From assembly GCA_946479615.1 (NCBI GenBank), contig CAMLGR010000051.1, positions 1 through 26,933 of the forward strand: a stretch of DNA of 26,933 nucleotides, written 5' to 3'. The stretch's first letter is position 1, and each line of letters starts with the position of its first letter. The stretch is from an uncultured Bacteroidota bacterium (GTDB lineage: Bacteria > Bacteroidota > Bacteroidia > Chitinophagales > Chitinophagaceae). Positions 16,701 to 25,200 of the stretch are shown here, in pieces. The notes below the pieces were generated by a model. That model was not told where the DNA came from, searched no databases, and worked only from the letters and a program-made list of their open reading frames with translations. The position numbers were made by a program, and so were the translations under genes.

Positions 16701-19700
16701 TCCGATGATTATGGATACGTACAGAATAAACGCGCTACACAAATGGATACTATTGCCGGCATAGAAACATCCGGCGGAAGTAACCTGTATAATGATGGAA
16801 CAGAATTTTCAACGATCTATGTGAATACAACGGAGACACTGACCAGCAAAGAAGACCTGCGTACGAAATACCTTGCCATAGATGATATTTTGTATTATAA
16901 ACTGGCTGTGAAAATTCCGAAGACGATACCAGGTAAAGCGTATGAAATGGTGCCGGGTTACGGAACGATCGAAGACTATGGTATCAATCCGTCAAACAAT
17001 AAACAATTCTGGGTAAGACTGGCACTGGTAGATGGCATGAGCCCTTTGGTACGGTCGGCGCTGCAATACCTGCGACTGAACCTTCCCGGAAAAGCCTATC
17101 CAAATTCGCAGGATATCGATAACCTGACGGTCACCAATGTGATCAAAATGCTGGCCACTTCTTTTTCTGAGATCAAGAATATGGCGATGGGTTTTGATGG
17201 ATCGGCCCAATCAAGAAAATGGTGCCAGACGATTGATCTTAGCCGCTCTTTTGTTCGGGTAAGCAGCCCGGGGCTGAAAAAATATGGCGGTGGGTACCGG
17301 GTAAAACAGATCAGGATCTATGACAACTGGAACAAGATGACGGGGAAGCGCGAATCGGTGTATGGACAGGAATATATTTATACGACTACAGAAAATATCA
17401 ATGGTGTCGAAAAAACCATCAGTAGCGGCGTTGCCACTTATGAGCCGGCTATCGGGGGCGAAGAAAATCCATTCCGAAGACCGATCGAATACATGGAAAA
17501 ACTGGCCCCAATGGCGCCGGTGAATTTTATGTTCAGTGAAGAACCACTGGGAGAAAGTTTTTTCCCTTCCCCGATGATTGGCTATAGCAAGGTGCGGGTA
17601 CGTACGGTCAATGCAAAAGCAAGATCTGCGAATGGCTGGGCGGAAACGGAATTTTATACCAGCCGTGATTTCCCCGTACTGGTCGAACATACGCTGCTGG
17701 AGGAAGGCAGTTCGAAATTCAAATATGAAACCACTTCGAATATCCTTCGCCTGAATCATAAGAATTATGTTACGCTGAGCCAGGGTTTTAAGATTGAGTT
17801 GAATGATATGAACGGGAAAATGAAGGCGCAATCGAGTTATGCCGAGACTGATCCTGTTCACCCCATTTCGTATTCATTGAATTTTTATAAAGTAGATGAT
17901 GATAAAGCTTTGCCGAAACATTTAAACAATGAAGTATGGGCGATCGATTCCACTACGGGGACCATCAACACCAAAGCGCAGATAGGAAAAGATATTGAAG
18001 TAATGGCTGACCTGCGCGAACAGGGATCAAAAGCAAATACGGTTGGGTTTTCTCCCAATGTCGATATCATTTCTCCATTCCTGCCGCCATTCGTGCCGAT
18101 ACTCGTACTTCCTTCCAAAATAAATCTTCCGCAGAAAGAAGAAGTAAGGTACCGTTCATCGGCTATTGTGAAGATCGTACAGCGATACGGCATACTGGAT
18201 AGTGTGGTGGTGATGGATAAAGGAAGCGTGGTATCTACCAAGAATATGGTGTATGATGCCGGTACCGGTAATGTAGTATTGTCGCGTACGAATAATGAAT
18301 TTAATGATCCTGTTTACAATTTCAATTATCCTGCTTATTGGGCCTATAGTGGAATGGGACAGGCGTATAAAAATATTGGTGCGGTATTTCAAAGCGACAA
18401 CAACACTCTTTTACTCAATGCTGGTATACTATACAAAGGAGATAATGAACGTTTTCCGATGCGTCGTTTCTTTGAAAGTGGCGACGAAGTGTATGTATAT
18501 AAAGCTAAACTGGCTACAACGGGGCCCGATTGCCGGTATTTTGCCGGAACGTCTGGTTCATGGAGCGGCTGTTTATGGGTGATGGATTCAAGAAAAGGAA
18601 ATCAGCATGATACAGGTTTCTATTTTATAGATAGCCTGGGCAGGACGCCACATAATCTGGTCATTGAGAAAATGATGATCATCCGTTCGGGAAAAAGAAA
18701 CATGTCCGATGTCAGTGCCGGCAATGTAGTGATGATGAAAAACCCGGTAAAGCAATTATCTGATGGACGTTACCAGATTGCGATCGACAGTAATACCCGT
18801 GTTCTGAATGCTTCTGCGGCTACGTTTAAAGATGTCTGGAAAGTGGAAAATACTCTGTATCAGGAGGATAGTTGTTATGCCTTGTTTAAAGAAGGCCAGA
18901 TCGATACTTTTTATTCAGAGCCTGCTACCATCTTTCGTCTTTATTATCAACATTATAATAACAATTATGTCAATTATTTAGCCAGCCTCCAGAGTTCACA
19001 TTTTGTTGCCAGTTCATTGCGCAAAAATGCTGGTGGGAATCATTTTGACCAGTACAACCTGCGATCGGTGATCCGGTTTGATATGCGCAGCGTGTCAGAA
19101 AAACCAAATGTTACCGTAACCAATGCGGTATTAAATCTGAATGCCCAGGCGCCGAGAGATGCCTGGAACAATGTCAATTATAGTGCTGTAGCAGGATTTA
19201 AAACGAAGACGAAAGCGCATTATGTGTTTGGGCCGGGCATTGACGACAATCCTGGTGTCTGGAGCAATGAATCTATTATTCGGCGCGTCCTTACCAACTG
19301 GACACCCTTTACAGATTATGATCATGTAAATACGAGCGAAACTAATAAGGTAACCATACCATCTGCTGATAACGAAACCTGCGTGGACAGAAATCTGACT
19401 GTTACAGCGCTCGCATCAAAAATGGTGGCAAAGCCTGACAGTAATTACGGATTTGTGATGGATCTCAAAGATTGGGGCACTTTCAATGATGATCTTAATG
19501 AATCAAACAGTTCGGAACGCACACAAAGTTATTGTTCGCTTGTTCCGTCAGCGGACAACTCGTCTTTTGCCGCCAGGAAATTCGCACCGGGACCAGCGCC
19601 GGTTTCAGGACCGGGTGAGTGTATCGGTTGCACCGGGGCTTCTTTATATGTTACCTATTCCTACTCAAAAGATACCTGTGTAAAGGTATGCCGTAACAAC

Positions 19701-21329
19701 ATTGTCGATTCGGCGACTAATCCTTATCGATGGGGAATATTGGGGAATTGGCGCATGGAAAGATCCTATGTATATTATAATGCCCGTAATGAAACGGATG
19801 CCACGGAAAAGAATACTAATATCCGCACGGAAGGCGAATTGAAAAAATTTGTTCCTTACTGGTCTTTTGCTCCGGAACAATTAACATCCAGCCCCGACTC
19901 TTCTCGCTGGGTATGGAACAGCGCCATTGGAATATTTAACAGGAAAGGATTTGAAATCGAAAACTACGATGCATTAGGCAGGTATAACGCAGGGTTATAT
20001 GGATACAACCAAACCTTACCGGTGGCTGTAGCACAAAACAGCCGGTATCGCGAATTGCTATATGATGGATTTGAGGATTACGGATATAGTACCAACTATT
20101 GTGCAACCTGCGTTCCGACGCGTGAATTTGATTTTTTAAAAAATAATTCAGGGGTCGATACCACCCGCCAGCAAAGTCACAGCGGGTTGTATAGCATGCA
20201 TATCAACAGTGGTTCCGAATCATTATTGGCCGTACCTGTAGTAAAGGATACATTGATTCCTGTCGCGTTATCTGCAGGGATAGATTCCACAGAAGTCAAT
20301 ACAGTGACTGTAGTCGGATCGGGTACAGGATTGAAAGGCGATTATTACCTGGGTAACTTTTTCTGTGCACATAAGAACGATCTTACCTTTACACGAACCG
20401 ATCCTACGCTCAATTTTAATTGGCCGAATAGCCCGGGCATCCCGGGTACGGTATGTCCTGGTTCTTATTCAGTAAACTGGACCGGCACGTTGCAGGCAAA
20501 GTATACCGGACCTTATACATTTTATATAAGGTATAGCGGTACAGTCAGTTTTTCAATCGATAATATTCCCTATTATTCCGATACCGATCCTACTACCACG
20601 GAAGTTTCTACCCGGACAGTGAATATGCAGGCTGGTCATTTGTACAGGATCAGTATAAGCTATACCAAAAATGGAAGCCGGAAAGGCGGTGAAATGAAAC
20701 TTAGCTGGTCAAGCCCTGCTCAACCCAAGGAAGTGGTGCCGACAGCGTTCCTTTATCCCGTTGCTCCAGCGATGGCAGATACGACTGGTTCGATCAATAC
20801 TATACTTCATCACTATTGCGTGACGGCAGATACCGTAAAGCCAAATAATGTTATCCGGGAAAAATTTTCACCGCTTACCAAAGATCAGCTGACAGTCAGT
20901 GCCTGGGTTCGCCTGGATGTGGAAGATTGTAATGCTACAGCCACACTTGATAGCGCGATCAGGGTCAATTTCAAGAACGCTGCTACATCTGTTTGGTTGA
21001 AGAAAACAGGATTGCGTATTGAAGGCTGGCAACGTTATGAAGCAAATGTTGATATGCCTGCAGATGCCGATACTATGTATATCCGCCTGAAGACACTGGC
21101 AGATCAAAACATATTTGTAGACGATATACGCGTACAGCCCTTCAATAGTAGTATGAAGAGCTTTGTGTATAACCCTGTCAACCTGCGGTTAATGGCAGAG
21201 CTGGATGAAAATAATTATGCCTCTTTTTATGAATACGATGATGATGGTACGCTTATACGCGTAAAGAAGGAAACGGAAAGGGGAATTATGACTATACAGG
21301 AAACAAGAAGTGCACTATTTAAAGAATAA
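13767..21329 (+). CDS. Giant SpvB/Rhs-like surface protein with DNRLRE-like and PA14 domains
   Basis: A 2520-aa exported protein. The ATG at 13767 is chosen over a TTG at 13734 because it gives a good signal peptide (MILLFVNRYRKRIAVAFLL...ALAAD) and clears the upstream hairpin. Residues about 100-180 match the opening of SpvB/TcB-type and Rhs-type shells (NMVDLFTGDFSYSIPLLDVG, then QEASWVGLGWNINPGSVSR). A long beta-rich body follows. Near 1766 a DNRLRE-like segment appears (SVIRFDMRSV). Further on are NPYRWGILGNWRMERSYVYY and RKGFEIENYDALGRYNAGLY, typical of Bacteroidota Rhs-partner proteins. A PA14 domain lies at about 2188-2331 (GLKGDYYLGNFF, VNWTGTLQAKYTGPYTFYIR, MKLSWSSP) and seems inserted in a lectin-like sandwich. 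The C-terminus (RLMAELDENNYASFYEYDDD) resembles a final YD-type unit. No nuclease or other toxin tip is visible. It probably forms a large extracellular shell or adhesive body with the downstream Rhs protein; this is inference. Confidence 0.82.
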   Translation: MILLFVNRYRKRIAVAFLLILSLQITAPALAADTATTLYRYTNFYTPTGDVSFLRPLPDHIKIEQETGWPVLATVGESHNFAIAGNDIKEAPLDIDGPGQPEMKSFQSVNSDNMVDLFTGDFSYSIPLLDVGGYPVNLHYTSGITMDQEASWVGLGWNINPGSVSRSMRGLPDDFDAINDSLTKVQHIKPNRTTGVTLEPSLEIIGAPINVSATLGVFYNTYNGYGLETGVGIGGTAKTSFGSLTGNLSISNNSQTGIRVNPSISAQFGKANEQDRLQGTLGISTGYSSRTGITSLQINGGVQNDNWGWQKGGQVNNGVNYPVATINFARPAYTPSVNMPISNSAYSFTGKVGDEIWGTHGSVAFTGYVNEQSIADEDIVQKIPAAGYLYSVKANGRENVVMDFNREKDMDFNYKTTPHIAIPQYTYAALSISGEGIGGSFRPYRGDVGYIFDHNIASRSSSSNGSVDVGFGVTAHGGLEITNITTNTTNHRWDQKNNIASNLAFRDADTTYEPVYFRNPGEKTINAQEYYRSIGDDSLVRVKLSGSKDHVFAESALVKYTDEGRIDAEIPVTGPLVKKERDKRTQVISYLTAEDAAILGLDKKIRSYSMNDTFPGQSCAITYREMDRVEGIRKKNHISEISVLNSDGRKYYYGLPIYNAIQKDVTFAVGSDTEDSTGLTSYSKNTDNTPGNTQGKDGYYSREETPGYAHNFLLTAIVSPDYTDLTGNGVSDDDPGDAVRFNYTQVFGKQDGYFRWRTPFQDGKANFNEGLKTNDKDNKATYLYGEKEMWYLHTIESKTMVAVFNIKSDRRDVHPVADENGSLNKGQSAYRLDHIDLFVKADLVTNKTNARPVKTVHFGYNYELCKNAQGSADTGKLTLKSVWFTYNKNNKGKLNPYTFQYHPDNDGDPLTDYNPSFNSKNTDRWGSFKSKRDNPDNMTNADYPYSVQDSSRAARNASMWNLTDIILPSGGKMHIEYESDDYGYVQNKRATQMDTIAGIETSGGSNLYNDGTEFSTIYVNTTETLTSKEDLRTKYLAIDDILYYKLAVKIPKTIPGKAYEMVPGYGTIEDYGINPSNNKQFWVRLALVDGMSPLVRSALQYLRLNLPGKAYPNSQDIDNLTVTNVIKMLATSFSEIKNMAMGFDGSAQSRKWCQTIDLSRSFVRVSSPGLKKYGGGYRVKQIRIYDNWNKMTGKRESVYGQEYIYTTTENINGVEKTISSGVATYEPAIGGEENPFRRPIEYMEKLAPMAPVNFMFSEEPLGESFFPSPMIGYSKVRVRTVNAKARSANGWAETEFYTSRDFPVLVEHTLLEEGSSKFKYETTSNILRLNHKNYVTLSQGFKIELNDMNGKMKAQSSYAETDPVHPISYSLNFYKVDDDKALPKHLNNEVWAIDSTTGTINTKAQIGKDIEVMADLREQGSKANTVGFSPNVDIISPFLPPFVPILVLPSKINLPQKEEVRYRSSAIVKIVQRYGILDSVVVMDKGSVVSTKNMVYDAGTGNVVLSRTNNEFNDPVYNFNYPAYWAYSGMGQAYKNIGAVFQSDNNTLLLNAGILYKGDNERFPMRRFFESGDEVYVYKAKLATTGPDCRYFAGTSGSWSGCLWVMDSRKGNQHDTGFYFIDSLGRTPHNLVIEKMMIIRSGKRNMSDVSAGNVVMMKNPVKQLSDGRYQIAIDSNTRVLNASAATFKDVWKVENTLYQEDSCYALFKEGQIDTFYSEPATIFRLYYQHYNNNYVNYLASLQSSHFVASSLRKNAGGNHFDQYNLRSVIRFDMRSVSEKPNVTVTNAVLNLNAQAPRDAWNNVNYSAVAGFKTKTKAHYVFGPGIDDNPGVWSNESIIRRVLTNWTPFTDYDHVNTSETNKVTIPSADNETCVDRNLTVTALASKMVAKPDSNYGFVMDLKDWGTFNDDLNESNSSERTQSYCSLVPSADNSSFAARKFAPGPAPVSGPGECIGCTGASLYVTYSYSKDTCVKVCRNNIVDSATNPYRWGILGNWRMERSYVYYNARNETDATEKNTNIRTEGELKKFVPYWSFAPEQLTSSPDSSRWVWNSAIGIFNRKGFEIENYDALGRYNAGLYGYNQTLPVAVAQNSRYRELLYDGFEDYGYSTNYCATCVPTREFDFLKNNSGVDTTRQQSHSGLYSMHINSGSESLLAVPVVKDTLIPVALSAGIDSTEVNTVTVVGSGTGLKGDYYLGNFFCAHKNDLTFTRTDPTLNFNWPNSPGIPGTVCPGSYSVNWTGTLQAKYTGPYTFYIRYSGTVSFSIDNIPYYSDTDPTTTEVSTRTVNMQAGHLYRISISYTKNGSRKGGEMKLSWSSPAQPKEVVPTAFLYPVAPAMADTTGSINTILHHYCVTADTVKPNNVIREKFSPLTKDQLTVSAWVRLDVEDCNATATLDSAIRVNFKNAATSVWLKKTGLRIEGWQRYEANVDMPADADTMYIRLKTLADQNIFVDDIRVQPFNSSMKSFVYNPVNLRLMAELDENNYASFYEYDDDGTLIRVKKETERGIMTIQETRSALFKE

Positions 21330-21450
21330 CTATGTGAACCCTATGTGTCCTATGATCCTATGTGGTAAAAATTACGCAATGCTGTCATAGTACTATAACC
21401 GACTGGCTTAGATTCACCACATGAGGTCATAGGATATAGGCTTCACATAG
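21330..21450. repeat. Palindromic element B (inverted copy of element A core)
   Basis: The element begins at the base after the giant gene's stop codon. Its outer arms CTATGTGAA (21330-21338) and TTCACATAG (21442-21450) pair perfectly, as do ATGTGGT (21360-21366) and ACCACAT (21416-21422). Between them the arms consist of CCTATGT-like units with mismatches. The core 21367-21402 is the reverse complement of the core of element A with one difference in 36 bases, again centred on ATAGTACTAT (21387-21396). It ends 41 bases before the next start. Compared with A the arms have drifted while the core is conserved. Confidence 0.9.
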
Positions 21451-21491
21451 AATAAAACAATCAAGAAGATTAAAAAATAAAATTGAAATCG

Positions 21492-22202
21492 ATGAGATAT
21501 AAATATTATTGGATCGTACTTTTTTCATTGGCAAGTATGTCCGCAGTTGGACAGGTAGTGCCAAGGGGAACGGAAATGCAGCAACTGGTAAAGATTGCGG
21601 ATAATTATGCCAATATTCCTTACCTGAGTTTTGACTTAAAATATACTTACGCAGATAGTCTTACCTGGCACGATCTGACCGATTCCATGTTTGCAGCCTG
21701 CAAAATGAGTTATGGTAAAAGTCTTATTACCAATACGGCCATGGAATACCTGAAAGGGAAAGATTATAATGTATTTGTAAATAAAGAAGACAGCATTATT
21801 GTAGCTTATCGAAGGAAGGCGGAAGAAGATCTTTTCAAAGTGCCTTTGCTTGATACTTCATTTATTAATAACAACGTGGATTCGATGAAGGTATATGTTA
21901 TCGATGATTCTACCTGGCAGTTCCTCGTTATGTTCAAGCCTGAATCTTTTTATACATACTATGAAATGAATTACGATCCGGATACCCAGTTGGTAAAAAG
22001 CATTAATTACCATGCACATAATTACAGGGGAGAAAATAATATTCCGGCAGATCACATTGTATGCGCTACGATATATATGTATAATTATTCGCAGGAGGAA
22101 CTGGATCCTGTGTTGTTCAATGAAGCCAGGTATTTCTATCAGTTGAATGGCGGGCTCTACCTGCAACCCGCCTGGCAGACATTTCAATTTGAAAATTATT
22201 AA
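21492..22202 (+). CDS. Small secreted protein between the two giants (unknown, possibly LolA-like)
   Basis: A 236-aa protein that I cannot assign to a family. The ATG at 21492 gives a signal peptide (MRYKYYWIVLFSLASMSAVG, then Q); a TTG three codons upstream is less likely. The mature part starts with a helix (EMQQLVKIADNYANI) followed by antiparallel-strand-like segments (SFDLKYTYADS, YNVFVNKEDSIIVAYRR, WQFLVMFKPESFYTYYEM, LVKSINYHAHNY). An N-terminal helix before such a sheet recalls LolA-like lipoprotein carriers, but this is only a resemblance. Its stop is nine bases before the start of the Rhs-family gene, so the two are cotranscribed. A periplasmic or surface chaperone for the neighbouring giant protein is a reasonable guess. 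It is upstream rather than downstream of the Rhs gene, so it is not in the usual place for an immunity gene. Confidence 0.6.
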   Translation: MRYKYYWIVLFSLASMSAVGQVVPRGTEMQQLVKIADNYANIPYLSFDLKYTYADSLTWHDLTDSMFAACKMSYGKSLITNTAMEYLKGKDYNVFVNKEDSIIVAYRRKAEEDLFKVPLLDTSFINNNVDSMKVYVIDDSTWQFLVMFKPESFYTYYEMNYDPDTQLVKSINYHAHNYRGENNIPADHIVCATIYMYNYSQEELDPVLFNEARYFYQLNGGLYLQPAWQTFQFENY

Positions 22203-22211
22203 GACTGGTCT

Positions 22212-25200
22212 ATGCACCTTAACCATAGAAAAATCTTCGTCGTAGTACTATTGATACTTGGTTGTTTCGGCACCCGGCTCAATACCTATGCACAACGACA
22301 ACCTGTTATCACGGCCATGCCTTTGACCGGTGATTCTATTAAAGCCGGGAAGACGCTGGTAGCCAATGATACCGCCTACTTCGATGCGGAACTGCAAGCC
22401 ACGATCGCGCAAACCAAAAGCATCGATAATATTTTGAGCCTGCGTATCAACGAATTTACCGGCAAGGTTTTTCCCGATACCTTTCATGCAGAGGTGCAGG
22501 TACGGGTGCACTACATGATTACAGAAGAAGATACCGGCAGCGTCTATGACACCCTTGAACTATTTTACAGTAAAGACCATCCTTACAATACCAGGGCCAT
22601 TAAGTTTCACAAGGATTTTCATTCCATTAATGCCGAAGTGGTACACGTATCCATTACAGGTGCACCCGACAGCACACTGAAATTACTGGTGCTGGAAAAC
22701 ATGATGGTGATCGAACGGTATTTCAATACCACCTGCGATGCAGTGGCATCGGTCAGTATGGATTCATCCGTTGCACGTACAGAGGGCGAACTGATCGTTT
22801 CCTGGGAGGCCCTGCTCAATGTTCCTCTCTACGAACTGGAATGGACCTATATAGATTCATCGGCACTGGATGCAGGGAACTATAGTACAGATGGTGAGCC
22901 GGATGCCAGTCTTATTTTTAAAAATAATGGCACCCGTGTACAGGTTAGCGGTACCACGTACCGCATCCCGTTATTGTATGATGGTCACGGTCACCTGTTC
23001 TTTCGTGTGCGTTCGCTACAGTCAGCGCCGGACAATGAAATCATACCCGGCGCCTGGAGTTCTGCGGTGGGAGAAGAAGGCCTGGGCGATTATGAATTTA
23101 GCGGACATGAACGCGGACTTAACTGGCAGGCCACGACCAGTTTTGCAGAAGAAGGAAAAAGAAAATCGGTGGTTCAGTATTACGACGGAAGCCTTAAAGC
23201 GCGGCAAACCGTTACCAAAGACAATACGACCAACAGAACGATAGTAGCCGAAACCCTGTATGACAACCAGGGCCGCCCGGTGATACAGGTATTGCCCGCG
23301 CCCACCCTTGACAGCCTGATAAAATTTAATGCTTCCTTCAATATACGCGGTATCAACAGCGCTGAATATGATAAAGGAGTATACGATACCCTGATCGCGG
23401 ACAATGAATTTTGTTCGGCAGCGGCGGATAGCATGAGCAGTACATCCGGCGCGGCCAATTATTATTCGCCGTTGAATCCATTGGTGCAAACAGCCAGTCC
23501 CGATTATGCACACCAGTTTGTTCCCAATGCATTCGGATTTCCCTTTACCGAAACAAGATACACGCGCGATAACACCGGCCGGATCGACCGGCAAAGCGGG
23601 GTAGGAATTGATTTCAGGATCGGTACAGGTCATGAAACAAAATATTATTATGGTTCGCCCACACAACGTGAACTCGATGCCCTGTTTGGTACCGAAGCCG
23701 GTGATGCCTCGCACTACGAAAAAAACATGGTGAGGGATGCCAATGGACAATACAGTGTATCGTATGTGGATATGCATGGACGCACGGTAGCTACTGCGCT
23801 GACAGGAGACAGCACGAGCGGTATGCAACGCCTGGCAAGTTATGATTCGATACAGCAAACCGATAACCTGCTGACGCCTGTCAATAACGTGATCAAAGAA
23901 ACGTCTATCAATTCTTCATCTTCGATACTGGTGCCCGTCAAAGGCACTTACACCTTTAACTATTCTGTTTCCCCGGAAAGTTTGTCCCTGGCAGACTGTA
24001 ATGAAACGCCGGTTTGTTATGATTGCCTTTATGATCTTACGATCACGATCAGTGATAATTGCGATAACCAGCAGTTTGGCGGAACTCCTAAAAAAATAAC
24101 GCTGAGCAATTTCAGCTTGTTTAAAGAAGATGGGGTGTCCTGGAATATCGACACCACCTGCGCCGCTGTCGCTAATACCATCGATACCAGTTTCAGCGTA
24201 CTGCTGGAAGAAGGCAGTTATGATGTCAGCAAAGTTTTGAGCATCAGTAAAGAGGGCCTGCAATACTACCGCGATAGTGTTTTCATACCCCGCAACACTT
24301 GTACATCTTACCAGCAACTTTATCTGGAAATGCTGGACAGCCTGCGCAACCGTATCGATTGCACACCTGATAGCATTATTACTAATCTTGCCACGGCCTA
24401 CCGCGACCAGATGCTGGCCGATATGACGCCGACTACGGGGCAGTATGCCGATACCGCACTTGCCACACACCTCTATTCGATCTTTGATGGAGATGGCGCC
24501 GGTCATTTTAATTATCAATTAGTGCCAGGTGATTATAAAGATGAAGACGGTAATTCTGAAGCCATCTCGCCCAAACAAATGACCCCGGAAGATTTTATTG
24601 CCAATTTCCGCGATAGCTGGGCCGAAACCTTATTGCCTTTGCATCCGGAATATCCCTTGTTGCAGGAATATGAAAAACTGAAAAGCGCCTATACCTGGGA
24701 ATCGGATTTCTTTACTACACAAACTTATGCCGAAGCTGTTGCCAAAGGGTACCTGAATCCCACGGGCAGCGTCACTGCGCCGGCCAGCAACTTTACGGTC
24801 AGCGGTAAAACAGATTCGCTTTTCTATTCCCTGAACAATGCTTACGGAAGTTCGGTGGTTACGGCTGCCAGACAGGCCCTCGATGACAGCCTGTTTCATT
24901 ATATAAAAAGAAAAGATACTCCTGAGTTTTATACATTATGGGGCACAGTGACCGGTATTGTAAAATGCGGCAATTCCGATTCCACCTGTTATGATACATG
25001 GAATGAAGTCGATAATGCCTTCGATACCGAATCGCTTTGCGAGGCCGATCTCGACCAGGCCTGGCGGCTGTTTCGTGGTCAATACCTTCATTTCCGCGAG
25101 CAATGGATCAACAATTATCTGCGTACCAGGTCAGGCATCTATGCAGAGAATCTTGATCAGAACAGCACACCCGTATTCCCTGATATGAATACAACAGCTA

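Noticed and set aside
10197..21329. T9SS cargo C-terminal sorting domains on the surface proteins
   Set aside because: I looked at the ends of the fibre-like, FN3-like and 2520-aa proteins and did not see the usual short beta C-terminal domain, so T9SS export is not claimed.
13767..21329. Toxin domain at the C-terminus of the giant protein
   Set aside because: The protein ends a few residues after a YD-like unit (ERGIMTIQETRSALFKE), with no room for a toxin tip.
10014..21450. Elements A and B as ends of one composite transposon
   Set aside because: The inverted orientation fits, but no transposase or integrase lies between them and no target-site duplication is visible outside the arms.
23022..23858. 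278-codon minus-strand open frame
   Set aside because: It lies fully inside the Rhs-family frame, has no signal or recognisable motif, and its composition fits an antisense shadow of the coding strand. The other long minus frames in 13767-26933 are the same.
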